This document shows, in pieces, positions 1 through 11,700 of a DNA stretch of 64,000 nt. Numbering within the stretch: position 1 is the stretch's first letter; each line of letters opens with the position of its first letter. Position numbers and translations under genes: made by a program. This DNA comes from Zhengitettix transpicula (lineage: Eukaryota > Arthropoda > Insecta > Orthoptera > Tetrigidae), in contig CM073591.1 in NCBI GenBank assembly GCA_037074705.1, positions 92,477,532-92,541,531 of the forward strand, read 5' to 3'. The notes under the pieces are model-generated. The model made no database searches. It was not told where the DNA came from and was given only the letters and a program-made list of their open reading frames with translations.

Positions 1-1020
1 AATTTAAGATGGAATGACCGTGCTCAGAAATAAAAACTGTCGATCTTGAACGTTTTAAGAGTTGGTTTGTGGATTTTAATACGTCAATAAAGTTCTGGTT
101 TCAACATACTGTTTGTAAAAGTTATACAATTTTCTATCAGCCATATCGTCATAATCTCTTTTGTTGACTTCGAATTTGGAGCTCGATTAATCTAGACATT
201 ATCGATAACTATTACTGAATTTGGAGAAGCCTTGGTCGAACCATTTCTCATCATTTGAATAGTTCATGTCGTCATGATAATCACCTGTTTTTGATCCTGA
301 TTTAAAAGTTAGCAACGCGTTAGCGATAAATCCATTTTCACTGCCAGCATGAACTGTTATCAGTCGTTGTCCTTTTGACAGGAGTTTTGATACCAATGCT
401 GCTATCATTACTCCTGGCCTTATTTTAGGAGTGTGAAGAGTTTCATCCATGAAAACAATAGGTCTTCCTTCACTTCTATATTGTTGTAGAAGGAGATAGT
501 TTAATCTCATTTTTCTCTATCAGTAATTCCTGTTAGTACTTGATTTCTTCCATCGGAATCCAAGGTTTCGTAAAATTAAACGGAGTCCAAGAGCTACCTT
601 GAAAACCAATTTTTTCCTTAAGAAAATTTAATACGGACTTTATTGTCGGTCGCTCCTTTTTAGATAAATGAAAATCATTTACTGTTCGGCGAATGACGCA
701 TTTATCAAAATCGTCCACTTCTGATTTCTTTTTTTCCTATACCGTACCTTTTGTAGAGTTGAAAAAGTGGTCCCTCTACTCTGACACACGTTTTCTTAAT
801 TTAAAATCCGCTGCAAGCTTCTGTTAGATATTCCAGTTGCCTCCGCAACACGAGCTTCGATACTCTAAAAGTTTTATCGGATTCCGGCTCTTACATTTCC
901 TTCTCATGAATTTGTATACATTAGAAATAATTTCCCTATTTTGGCTACTTTGCATCCTGGAAACTAATGAAGTACAATAATAGTAACAATAGTACTTACA
1001 AAAATTTTCATAACACAAAT
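1..1020 (-). pseudogene. Degenerate DDE transposase (arthropod IS630/Tc1-like family), runs off the left edge
   Basis: This is a decayed transposon gene read right to left. Near 1018-824 is an N-terminal helix-turn-helix-like stretch (REIISNVYKFMRR). Around 718-560 comes the linker with ERPTIKSVLNFLKEKIGFQG. From 510 to 199 comes the catalytic part, with GRPIVFMDET (first Asp), ISKGQRLI-like SKGQRLITVHAG, and GDYHDDMNY. Sequence below 199 still translates in broken form as VIVIDN, then APNSKSTKE and MLKPELY, which fits the end of this family. Several frame changes and stops separate the pieces, so no intact protein is possible. I recognise the family from memory as one widespread in arthropod genomes; exact superfamily placement is uncertain. 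The 3' end lies outside the window. Confidence 0.72.
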
Positions 1021-1974
1021 TAAGATAAAATTTACCTACACTGAGTACAATATATTTCTTTGCGTTAATGTTTTTAGAATAGTATTAACAGTTCCTAGTT
1101 GTCGCAAGAAAAAATCGTCGTTACCCCCACTACATCATAAGGGGAGAGGACGACTGCACAGCTTTGGTTGACACATCTGAAAGCTCTCGAGCTATACAAC
1201 GTTAAGTAATTTAAAAACTACGTAAAATAATATTTACAGATGATTGAAAAGAACAAATATTTAAACAATATAAATTAACAAAATTAATGAGAATTAAATA
1301 GTAGCTGTATATTTAATATTTATGTTATTTTGAATTATCTGTAATGTAATCGCTCACCGGCTCCCTTTAGTAGACGAATGCCGGCCCAGGCGCCACTGCA
1401 TAAGCAGAATATTTTACTTTTCACAACAAACAACAATCGTCTAATTGAATTACGCGATCCAAATCAGGGAGTTGATAAACGATTAGCCAGGACTCGTTGA
1501 CTACACGAGACACTCAAAAATGAATGTCAGGGATCCTGGTTTTGATCAATTAATCACTTTACTAAGCAAAATGAGGAAGTGGGTTAATATAAATAATCGG
1601 CAACGACTCCTCAATCGTTAAATGTCGCTTTTCTTACTCACTTTCATTCATACACTTAAATCTAATGATCAAAGTCCTGTGAATTTAAACTTTGACCAAG
1701 TTTAACACGCCCTTGAAGAGGTTTGCACACCTGTTATTTCTACTGCAATGTTCTGAATCAAGGCATTCAAGTGTGTACATGCGTCAAAGTCTACAGACAA
1801 TCTCTCGACTTTATATACAGGTGTGTATTAGGCCTTACGCTACACTGACTTTTTCTACTTACGTGCTATTATTTGTAATATAATACAAAATGGGGAAGGG
1901 TCCATAGAAACTTATCCAATCTCTTGAAAAAGGCCATGATACTTTATATGTATATATAAAATGAAAACTGTCTA
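1021..1974. other. Intergenic, no gene recognised
   Basis: AT-rich sequence with short ORFs only and no convincing coding signal. A GC-richer island near 1350-1400 (CACCGGCTCCC, CCGGCCCAGGCGCC) may be another old repeat, but I could not identify it. Confidence 0.4.
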
Positions 1975-2935
1975 TTTTTGTTTTGAAAATTAATAAGGAA
2001 AATGGTCAAATACAGTCAAAATAAGTAATGATATAAATCACAAACGACGTTTTTGGAAACCTTGTTCCTTTCTTCAGGAGCACAGAAAACTAAAACCACA
2101 AGAGCCTGGAGCGACACAACCGCGTAATACAGTTGACAAACTCAAAAGCGAGGAAAACGCAACAACGGGAAAACAGAAGGGTTAGCGTAACAATATGGGA
2201 TCGCACCAATTGGCGATTTTTAAATTGTCCGTTTGTACATTAACCCTTTGCACTCGAGAGCTCCGGAGCGGAGTCATTTAAAATGTGTCTTCTAGGATTA
2301 ATTGCCATGACGTTGGATTTAATGTTAAGTCCCCGAGCATCTGTAATGGTACCTGGTGTCAACGTCTAAAATCTTAGAATTTTACCAATCAAATGAATGT
2401 TTCGAGACTACAGATGTTAACCGTTGGGAAGTTTGATATTAGACATATTTATCTTGATAAGAGTATCAAGGGAACGGTATTTTTGGGCTATGTGAAAGTA
2501 ATTACATTTGGAGCAATATATTTTTGAAACTATTAAACGTTTGCTGTAGGTGTCAAATGGTTTTTAATCAAGAAGGAAAGGGTATTATTAGATCTGAAAA
2601 TGAAGGATGTTTGATATTCTTTATAAAAAAATTGTGATGTAGAAATTTGTAATGGCGAGTACGAGAAAAAATTAAGATCGAGGTGATTGGGGACAAGTAA
2701 CAATATTGGATTTTGTCAACTGTATTTTACAGTTGTTTCACTCTAGGGTTGGGTTTTTAGTTTTCTTAGCACACAACAGCCTCATTTTGCCAACTAAATT
2801 GTGCAGTTGTGTTGCTCTAGGCTCTTGTTTCTTTAAGTTTTCTCCACACCTCAAGTAAGGTCAAGGTTTCGAAAAACGTTGTGGGGTATTTATTTAATCA
2901 ATTCCTTTGTCTGTATTTGGCTTTTTTTAAACTAT
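1975..2935. mobile_element. Family B fold-back element (long inverted arms)
   Basis: The left arm (about 1986-2150, minus orientation) and the right arm (about 2700-2930, plus orientation) carry the same family B consensus in opposite directions. It reads GTTGTGT, then CTCTAGGCTCTTG, a CCTGAAGA-type motif, an AACGTTGTGG-type string, and ATTTATATCA...TTTGTCTGTATTTGGCT. The 550-bp spacer has no recognisable ORF. At 2233 it contains TTAACCCTTTGCACTCG, a string like the ends of piggyBac-type elements. The arms are well diverged, so this is an old copy. Confidence 0.6.
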
Positions 2936-4430
2936 TATTATATGCACATTGTTAACAACTTTTAATGTCTCGGTAGTCTCTTCAATCGAGTTTAAGAAAT
3001 AAATTACAAAAACAACTTTCACTCACAAAATACATCAAGTTTTAAATTAAATATTACAAACAACAGCCAATTTGTCAGAAATGACTTGGTCTAAATTTTC
3101 TCATAATAAATTGTAATTAAATTTTAACTATACACCTGAAAACATCCTATCAGGGACAAAATGTTGTCTAATATCTATCTTTTAAATAGAATAATAATTT
3201 GTTTTTAATATTTAATTTAAAAATGAAGTTAATTATTATAATTGTAAGCAAATATTTAATTACCAGCTCAACTCCCCTCCTCAAAGAGAATTCCTAATCG
3301 ACATAACCAGTTCCTTGTTCATACATAGAACAGAAAATTGGTGAAACAAGAATACAGGTTGACAAACATAAATAACGTGCAGTTTCGAGAAAATACCCAG
3401 TCCAAACTTAAAAAATACCTGTGAAATTATTTTTTTAGAATTTTCACAAATCTGAATCTGAGCCACATATCAATAAAGTAAATTGTAAAGAAGTGATCTA
3501 CACAACATCCAGGTCTTGAATATCTGCAAGTTCCCAACTAGTTCTAACAAAAAGCTAATGCCCGAGCAACTTAACAAACAAAAACTGGCAGTTTCACTCC
3601 ACCTCTGTAAATTTAGCAAAGTTAAAATTCTCAGCCAATTCTAAATACTGTAAATTCAGTCGGTTCACTTATGTAAGGCGTGATTGACCTCATGAGGCCA
3701 GTTCATATTCTTAACTTCATTTTTTAATTGAGCAATTTCCTGTTTCCTATTCTAAATGCAGGATTCTCCTTTGTTTCTTCTATTATAGACAACTGCAGGG
3801 GATGTACATTAAATTCATGAGGTAAATAAGGTCAACTTTTTATGCCTCACCAAATTATCTTATATATCATCCATATTATCACCACACTTTTATGTATAAA
3901 TTGGACACATTATGTCACACGATTGTAAAATTTATTTCCTTAGTTTGTAATGTGCGCACAGTAGGCCACCACAAATTCTGATAATTAAACACATCAATGC
4001 AATATTGTACAATTTTATTTGTTGCAGTCACATCACAAAGGCTTTCTGTCTCAACTTGGGTATCAGGATTTGGATTGCTGTACTCCTTTCATAAGAAAAA
4101 TTATCGAATAACATGAATTGCATTTCATATGAGTTATGCCTTTCTTGGAATAATCAATTTACTGTATAGTAAATGCCAGTGTAAAGGATTATATAATACA
4201 TGACAATCTTTATGTTAACATCTAGTCTCACTATATATTTTTTACAATTTATCCAATAATTTGAAGAACTTTCATGTATCTAGAATTTACTTAAGTCCAT
4301 AAAAAACATTTCTGTAATACACATTTGAATTACTGTTCTTGCAATGCTGCTGTTATTTATTTTAAAAGCAAGACTTGATGAAATTACTTTTTTCCAAAAG
4401 TTGGAGTTGCCAGATGGGGTAACCAGTAAC
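2936..4430. other. Intergenic AT-rich stretch
   Basis: No gene, structured RNA or recognised repeat. Reading frames are short and of biased, AT-driven composition. Confidence 0.4.
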
Positions 4431-4770
4431 ATGACAATTTTGATCCCTGAGCACCCTCCTTCAGTAGTAGTTCCGAGCACCCGGTTGGCAAGACATTAAG
4501 ACCTACTCTCCTTAAGAAGAGTAGACTCTGGCCCTCAAAAATTTGTCACATTACTGCTTCCCCGCCTCACTACTCCAAGTTTCAATTTAAGGTACACCAG
4601 CCATTCTGTGTCCCTCTTTCCTATCCCATTGAGTTATATATATATATATAAATAAAATGGAGTCAGTGTAATCGACATACCTGAAATCAATAGTTGTCCA
4701 GTTGGGCTGAGTGAAAATATTATTTCAAACTTTCTAGGACCCGAGCCTCCTTCACCATTTCTTTAGCCGT
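4430..4770. repeat. Family A repeat, two diverged arms
   Basis: The plus-orientation arm at about 4495-4650 shows CTTAAGAAGAGTAG, CCCTCAAAAATTTG and TTTCAATTTAAGGTA, then CCCTCTTTCCTATCC and a short (TA)n tract. It abuts a minus-orientation arm at about 4655-4760 containing CATACCTGAAATCAATAG and CCCGAGCCTCCTTCACC. The arms are arranged tail to tail around the TA tract, the usual layout of this family in the window. Confidence 0.55.
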
Positions 4771-5146
4771 GTTATTTGTAAAATTAATTTTCATGAAAAA
4801 ATAATTCATTAGATTATCATAATTTTATTCTACTGTTCCAAATTTGTTCTTCTGGTCTACAGAAGTATATATACCTCAAATTAATTTATCCAAGTAATTA
4901 ATAGCACACAAACCTGAGTAAGCATGTGGCCTGACATTTCCCCCGCTGTTTCTACATTTATTATCCAGGCACTAAGATAGACATATTTCTTGAACATAAT
5001 ATGACCTAGGAAATAAATTCTTACTTTATCAAGTGAAGTATGTGTGTATATATAATCTACCTTTCCTTTCCATCCCAATATTTCAATTATTTTTGACAAT
5101 GTCATATCCTTACTAATATCATTCTCTCTCTCTGTCTCACACACAC
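4771..5146. other. Intergenic, mostly unique with a family A tail fragment
   Basis: No gene seen. Around 5095-5120 the sequence GACAATGTCATATCCTTA matches the conserved tail of family A elements, followed by a TC/CA-rich microsatellite near 5124-5150. Confidence 0.4.
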
Positions 5147-5216
5147 ACAAACAATATTAGGAGCATCCATTAAGAAATAGGAACTAATTTGGTGACAAAG
5201 TCACCTAATTAGTATA
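5147..5216. repeat. Fragment of the palindromic repeat found at 5685-5965
   Basis: The stretch CAATATTAGGAGCATCCATT, then TTTGGTGACAAAGTCACC, repeats almost exactly what begins near 5688. It suggests a duplicated or split element, with the (TA)n and family A unit in between. Confidence 0.6.

Positions 5217-5293
<77 letters not shown>
5217..5293. repeat. (TG)n(TA)n microsatellite
   Basis: A short TG run followed by an uninterrupted TA run of about 65 bp, directly beside a family A fold-back element. Confidence 0.95.
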
Positions 5294-5297
<4 letters not shown>

Positions 5298-5299
5298 TA

Positions 5300-5665
5300 T
5301 ATTAGTAAGGATGTGACATTGTCAAAAATAATTGCAATATTGGTATGGAAAGGACAGAGAGATAGGTTGTGGCTTACATGAAAGTGAAGTGCGGTGTCGC
5401 CATAAGGAACTGGAAGGTATTTCTTCAAAATTTCGGAGGCTCTCAGCCCCCTTCTTCAGGAGTGTTACACCAATCTGTGCACGGAGTGGTGTAAAACTCC
5501 TTCCTGAAGAAGGAGGCTGAGAGCCTCCGAAAATTTGAAGAACAACCTTCAGTTCCTTATGGCGACAACGCACTTCACTTTCAGGTAAGCCACAACTTAT
5601 CTCTCTGTCCTTTCCATACCAATATTGCAATTATTTTTGACAATGTGACATCCTTACTAATATAA
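5300..5665. mobile_element. Family A fold-back element
   Basis: Two long inverted arms meet near 5480. The left arm starts at TTGTCAAAAATAATTGCAAT and the right arm ends with its reverse complement near 5640. Each arm carries TATTGGTATGGAAAGGACAG, GGTTGTGGCTTAC, AAAGTGAAGTGCGGTGTCGC and AATTTCGGAGGCTCTCAGCC, or the complements. Few mismatches separate the arms, so the copy is fairly young. Short ORFs on both strands here are palindrome artefacts, not genes. TA repeats lie on both sides. Confidence 0.85.
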
Positions 5666-5684
5666 AATATATATATATATACAT

Positions 5685-5965
5685 ACACACAATATTAGGA
5701 GAATCCATTAAGGAATTGAAACTAATTTAGTGACAAAGTCACATTCAAACTTGGATAGTGAGGAAGGATAGAGATAAATAGGAAGATTACGCTTTATGTG
5801 AATTCATATGCTCAGGCGAAGAATTACACACATAGAAAAGCATACGTTCAAAGCAGAGAGAAGGATGGAAGAAGGAAAGATCCTTCCTTACTATCCGAGT
5901 TTGAATGTGAATTTGTCACCAAATTAGTTCAAATTCCTTAATGGATTCTCCTAATATTGTATTTA
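5685..5965. mobile_element. MITE-like palindrome
   Basis: Arms of about 80-90 bp, beginning AATATTAGGAGAATCCATTA and running through GTGACAAAGTCACATTCAAA and TGGATAGTGAGGAAGGA, are repeated in reverse complement at about 5885-5965. The loop (about 5800-5880) holds GAAGGATGGAAGAAGGAAAG. That loop sequence recurs inverted at about 6155-6235. No coding capacity. Confidence 0.7.
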
Positions 5966-6077
5966 TTCCGTAATGGATGCTCCTAATACTTCATTCCCTC
6001 TACTCTATACATTCTCTCACTAAAAAAACAACTAATTGTCCTCAGTTAGACTGACTATATTTGCCTGGTCAGTGACT

Positions 6078-6250
6078 TGACCTGGTGGTTGAGATGGTTA
6101 AGGTGTCTGGTACTGAGCAGAATATATGGGTTAAAGTCTTGCCTGGATCAAATATTTTTCAGTCTTTCCTTCTTCTTCCATCCTTCTCTCTGCTTTGAAT
6201 GCATGCTTTTCTATGTGCGTAATTCTTCGCATCATAGATACTTGAAAGAA
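6078..6250 (+). repeat. tRNA-derived SINE-like sequence
   Basis: TGGTTGAGATGGTTAAGG at 6086 resembles the A-box half of a Leu/Ser-type tRNA, and GGTTAAAGTCT at 6129 is a decayed B box. The following 90 bp (TCTTTCCTTCTTCTTCCATC and on) is the inverse of the loop of the neighbouring palindrome. A cloverleaf does not close well, so this reads as a SINE head or relic rather than a functional tRNA. Confidence 0.5.
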
Positions 6251-6290
6251 GCAAGGCTTCATTCAAGCATGTGGAAATAATCAAAGGCAA

Positions 6291-7924
6291 TTATCATGTT
6301 GTTTTCAGAGAATATTGAAGTTAATAATCTGATCAGTTAAAAGATTTCAGTCACATAATTCCATCAATTAAAGAATATCAACAAGTTGTCATACAAATTT
6401 AACATATATGTGAAAATAACTATGTACAGACCATCACAACAGTATTGGGGCAAAACAGGCACAATTTTGATCTGATGTTTGGCAATTTAATAAATTAATT
6501 CTATTAGCTATAATTATGTTTTTATAACTTTTAAGAAGAAGTATGAATGGTAAAATTACTTTTTTATGTTCATGTAAATCAAGTATAGCAAAAATATTTT
6601 GAGTTTCAGTAATTGAAACAATGATCATGATATAATAACTAACACAGAATACAAAGTAAGGGAGAGGGTGGAGAGAAACAGACTGAAAACTATTTGCACA
6701 TTAATTCTAAATACTGATTTTCAAGATCTGTGTATAACTTAAAAGCTAAAACACATAAATTAAGACTTTTCTTACCTTTCCTTAATATTAAGCATGCTCA
6801 ATAACCGTAAATTTGACATAGTTATGATTTAGTTTATGATAATGTTGTCATACTTGAAAGTATTACTTGAATTAGCATGGGATGATGTATTCTGTAATTA
6901 TTTAAATATGATGTATGATCAGCCAAGATAAATGCACAAAATCTTCAGAATATGTAACAATTTATATTGAAAAGAAAATTTAATTTCTTATAATCTAAAA
7001 AGCTTATGCAAACTACAATTTTACAGCGAATGTAGTTTTATAAATCGTCTTTAAAAATTATTCTTCATTCAAAATGAGCTTTTCTGTTAAGAAAGAATAA
7101 AATGATTCTTTTTATTTTACCTGTAAGCCTTTTTATACAAGTGAACACATATAATTAGATGAAATGCCTGTACAAAAGGTTTTAGTCAAAAAGGTAAATC
7201 TATGAAAAGAAATAAAAATGCTGTTTCATTTGATGTGACAGAAAAAAAATATATAAATTAGGACAAATCTTACCATACACACATTATCTAGTATGAATTT
7301 CTATGAAATATTCTTAATGAAATAAATACAGGGCATCATGTAAGTAAGAAAAACACTTCACAAAATTAGATTAAAAAAAATAGAATTAAACATTTTGAGT
7401 ACCACGAGTTTATCTCTATACCAGGAGCTTATGTACAGGTCTATATTTATATCTACATAAAGTTAAATTCTGAATTGAAAGGTTTGCATTGACAATCTTG
7501 ACATAATTAACATACCTTCTGACAGTCTATTCCAAAAATTCATGAAACTGCTAACATTATAGTTAAAAACCAATCGTACAGGTGTTAAGTTCAAATCTTC
7601 TAATAATTTACTTTGGTTACAGTTCACAATCAGTCGGACAAATAATGGAAGTTTTTCCAATTATGTATACATAAATTCTTTATACAAACTGCACCATCAT
7701 GTGTTCACACTATGAGAAAAACGTTTGTTCTCAGTAATATTTAGATAGCCTATCTTTAATAACGTGTGAAATGGTAATATATTTAATACAAATTATACCA
7801 TATAACCATTTTTCAGTTCATAGACTGTTAATTACATTGTCCTAGCCATTGAACTGGTGCCTACGAGCTGATTAACAATGACACAACAACTAAGATATCA
7901 TTTACACTTTTCAATGCACTTAAC
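6291..7924 (-). other. Downstream flank and probable 3' untranslated region of the zinc-finger gene
   Basis: AT-rich, without recognised repeats. The portion next to the stop codon is expected to be 3' UTR of the minus-strand gene. On that strand ATTAAA-type poly(A) signals can be read at 7782-7787 and 7755-7760, but the real end cannot be fixed from sequence alone. Confidence 0.4.
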
Positions 7925-8797
7925 TTATTCATTTTCAAGTCGCCGACGTTTCTTAGCTTGCAAATCTTCACCGACCTGTAGAGAGGAACACTCAGAATCC
8001 ACCTGACTTATTTCTAAACTCTTCCTTCTTCGCAAACGCTCTTTCACAGCAGTCAGTGAATCTTCACCATTTTCTCGAGAGTTTTCATCTACATTTTTCG
8101 GTTTGACTGGTGAATCTTCTAGCTCTATAACTTGGACATTATTTCGCTGCTGAAGTTTATGTTTAAATCTTTTGGGGCCAGGTGCACATGGAACTTTGGT
8201 AATAGTTATTTCATTGCGTCCTTGACCAGCAATGACTACTTCATCATCAGAAAGTTCAATAACATCAACACCAGCTTTATGATCATCAATAAAGTCAAGA
8301 ATTGATTGAGTTGTATGTCTTTCCCTGCACGTTGGGCACTCTTCTAACTTACACAACTTAATATTACATCTTCGCAAATGTCGTCGTTTGATGTGTCCTA
8401 TATACTGAGTATAACCTAATGGACCATCATAAGTTGCTTCACACCTTTCACAAGCATAAACTTTTTCATGCTTTAGCTGCATTGCAGCAGAAATGGCACC
8501 AGTTCGACTGGCAGGTCCTGGTCGTGGTCTAGCAGGCTGTGGAATGATTGTTATCTCATCATTTATTTTCAAGGGTTTCAAGAGTGTATCATTAGCTTGA
8601 GATCGAGAGGGCTGTGTGCTCTTCTTGTCGACCACTCGCTTTGCTACAACACTATGAGCAGAATACACATGATTCTCAAATTGTTTGTACATTCCAAATG
8701 TTGCAGTACATACTGTACATTTATATGAAAGGTGAGCTGGTTTAAGAGTCATTCCATGATCTCTAGCTACATGATTAAGAAGCTTCCACTGGTAAAC
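7925..8797 (-). CDS. row: Zinc-finger gene, terminal coding exon 7
   Basis: Starts after TTTCATTACAG with VYQWKLLNHVARDHG, completing the preceding finger. A further finger CTVCTATFGMYKQFENHVYS follows, with its last His just after, then a basic proline-rich linker (PARPRPGPASR). Next are a CERCEATYDG finger ending in HIKRRH and a CKLEECPTCRERH cluster. The tail has two hydrophobic-acidic motifs, VIELSDDEVV and VIELEDSP, of the type that bind SUMO. It closes with the basic KKRRRLENE before TAA at 7927-7925. RFKHK and KKRRR may serve in nuclear import. Confidence 0.92.
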   Translation of the reverse strand, partial: VYQWKLLNHVARDHGMTLKPAHLSYKCTVCTATFGMYKQFENHVYSAHSVVAKRVVDKKSTQPSRSQANDTLLKPLKINDEITIIPQPARPRPGPASRTGAISAAMQLKHEKVYACERCEATYDGPLGYTQYIGHIKRRHLRRCNIKLCKLEECPTCRERHTTQSILDFIDDHKAGVDVIELSDDEVVIAGQGRNEITITKVPCAPGPKRFKHKLQQRNNVQVIELEDSPVKPKNVDENSRENGEDSLTAVKERLRRRKSLEISQVDSECSSLQVGEDLQAKKRRRLENE

Positions 8798-11700
8798 CTG
8801 TAATGAAATAATTATTATTTCTTTTGTCAAATATGCATATATTATAGATATAATAGATAACACAAATGAGAATTTACCCTTCCACATACAGGGCAGCGGC
8901 CACTATCTTTTCCTTTATTGGAAGCTTCCTGCATGCTAGATGTTACCAAACCATGAGAACCCAGCAAATGGCGTTCCAAACCTTGATCGGTGAAGAATCT
9001 GAACTGGCATTTTTGGCAGTTTAGAGGAGGCCGATTATATATCATCTTTGGGTGTATTTTAACTTTATGAATCCATTGCATGTGATTTCTTAACTGTTCT
9101 AAATCCTGAAAGATTCGAAAGAGTTATAAAAATGAAGTCTTTAAAATAAAATATTGAACCTATAAAATATACTTACTTTTATATATCCATCACATATTTC
9201 ACATATTACAAATGTAGCTTTACTACCAGGAACCCCTGGATGACCAGGAAGCCCAGTATGCTTGGTATGTTGTAAATGTCCAGGAGAAATTCCACTTGCC
9301 TGACGTGGAAGTGGAGTAATTGAGATGCTCGGTTGTTGAAGTAATTTTGCAGCAGGATTTTTGCTATGAGTACTCTATTTTAGGAACACAATAAAATTGA
9401 TTAAAATTTGCTTAGATTGGAATTCTGTTAATTTATAAAAGATAACTTATTAAAATTTTCATCATTTTCAAAGATTTGGAGATTCGAGCCTCTTTCTTCG
9501 GGAGGTAGTATACCACACATTGTGCCAGTTAACTGGCACAGGGCACAGTCTGTACTGAAGGAAGAGGCTTATGCTTATGAAAATGTGAACAGTTCCTGTA
9601 TGACATGACAATACCAACCCTATATTAAAGTAAGCACACAAATCACAGTCTCTCTTTCATATTAATTAATTATTATGACAATGTTTATAATATATATTGC
9701 AACAAATTTACTGCCTTCTTCACTTGAGTGTATTGTATTTGTTCATCTTTGTTACTGTTGCAGCATTTTTGCTATATTGGTGGCTGCCATGATTTGGGAT
9801 CAACCAGTGACTTAACTGTCCTCCACCAACCCAAAAGTCCAATACAACAAAAACAAATGCAAGCACACTCAGGTGAAGAAGCTCAGTTAATGTGTTACTA
9901 TATACACACACATAAACCTCAACACACAATATGGACTTGAAACAACTACATTTATTGTTATTTGATTAAAAGAAATTGATGTCAGAATAATAATCCCTAT
10001 ACAATATTAATACTTTTGTCAGAATAAAATTGTGCGAGAGCTTATTTGCTTATTTATTACAATTAATTTCTTTTCAGATTTAAGTATTACTAGGTATTTA
10101 TTATCAAGGTTAAAATATGAACTTCCTTTAATAAATACATATTCCTAATCAATACATCTTGTTATGCACTATATATATATATGTATGTATGTATCAGTGA
10201 AAATGCACACATGCGCTGTTGGACTAATTTAAATAAGAGTTTAAAATTTGCAAGTTAACTACTGAAACAATAAATGCATATTTGTTAATACAGAGGCAAG
10301 AAAATTGAGACTCAAAGGAATATCTTCCCTATTTAGGTCAATATCCTCTGTGCAACAAAATAAATTGTGTCTATTTCAATGGGTTGTAATCTAAACTATC
10401 CTGTATTCTCTAAATTTAACGCTAATTAATAAATTATTTTCACTTTAATGACTTTCAGTCCAAATGGTTTTCCATTTTCTGGTTAACAACTGATGTCACT
10501 CTAAGATTACATTTTTGTATTGTAACAGACTAAGTGTTGAAGAAAAAGAGGTAAATACTTTTAATTATGGCCTATCAGATATTAATTACCTCTTCTGATT
10601 TTTTATATATCTCTAACATGGATTACGGAGATATTTTAATTTTAAGCAAATAGTTGCAATAATTGTACTAAAAATTAGTGTTTTTAATGGTTATTTCATA
10701 CAAACATAGCAAAATGAAACTTTTATGGCATAAGAACTTGAATAAAAAGTTCTTTTGTTATGTAACCTGGATAATCTTAGGTCAATTTTAAGCTAGCTCA
10801 ACCAGTACCATCAAGTATACCTGTCTAACAACTATTTTGTTTGTAGCCAAACAGCTCCTTATTCAAGTTTTATAAATGTTTTAAAAATATATATAAATAT
10901 ATGCAACTGTTAGGTACTAACACATTATATAGAATTATTTATGAATCTGAATTTTATGTAGCTCATCTGGAAGATATGAGAACTTTCCAATTAAACCGTA
11001 CACTTATTAAGCAGTTCAGATGTTAGATTTACACATTCTCAAGCTCAAAGTAAATGATAATGGTCATATTGACCTCTTTAAGTTTAGTAAAACATGGAGC
11101 TAGTTTACAATCCAAATGCATTATAAATCTTTAATACATAAATTCTGTATTAACAAATGTAGGTTACTAATTTCAAAGAGTAAAAAAGGTACCGATATTA
11201 CTGTATTTTAGGTACATCAACATGCTTAACATCAATGGATAGTGTGAAAAACCTTTGACATGAAGATACATTAAAAAAAATCTTTAATCTAAGTTTCTGA
11301 AATGCTTTCACCAGGCATTACACAAAGCAAAAACAGTTTCATTACATTCACAATATATCCCAGTGGCTTATTTTGTGATAATCCACAATTGCCCTAGCAA
11401 AAAACAACATTGTAAACAAGTTTAGCAAATTACTACAAAACACACAGAGCACATTCCTTTCCAGGCTATTTTACTACTGCATAAAATAATACAAATAAAT
11501 AACATTCAATAATTAAATTTTATCTTATTACTTGGAATTTTAATGTGATAAATCTTAATTGATGTCAGTTAATCTGACATTATATACAAATTATGTGTAG
11601 AAGAAAGTTTGAAATTACCAATTTTGTCTACAAAGAATAGTATTGTCAAGTGAAAAGGTAACGTTTTCTAGAATATGATATAACTACCAATATTGAGGTG

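Noticed and set aside
5322..5630. 102-codon minus-strand ORF and 62-codon plus-strand ORF with the same N terminus
   Set aside because: Identical starts on both strands are due to the inverted arms of a family A element.
6078..6150. Functional tRNA gene
   Set aside because: A-box-like part is good but the B box is degenerate and the acceptor arm does not close; better explained as a SINE head.
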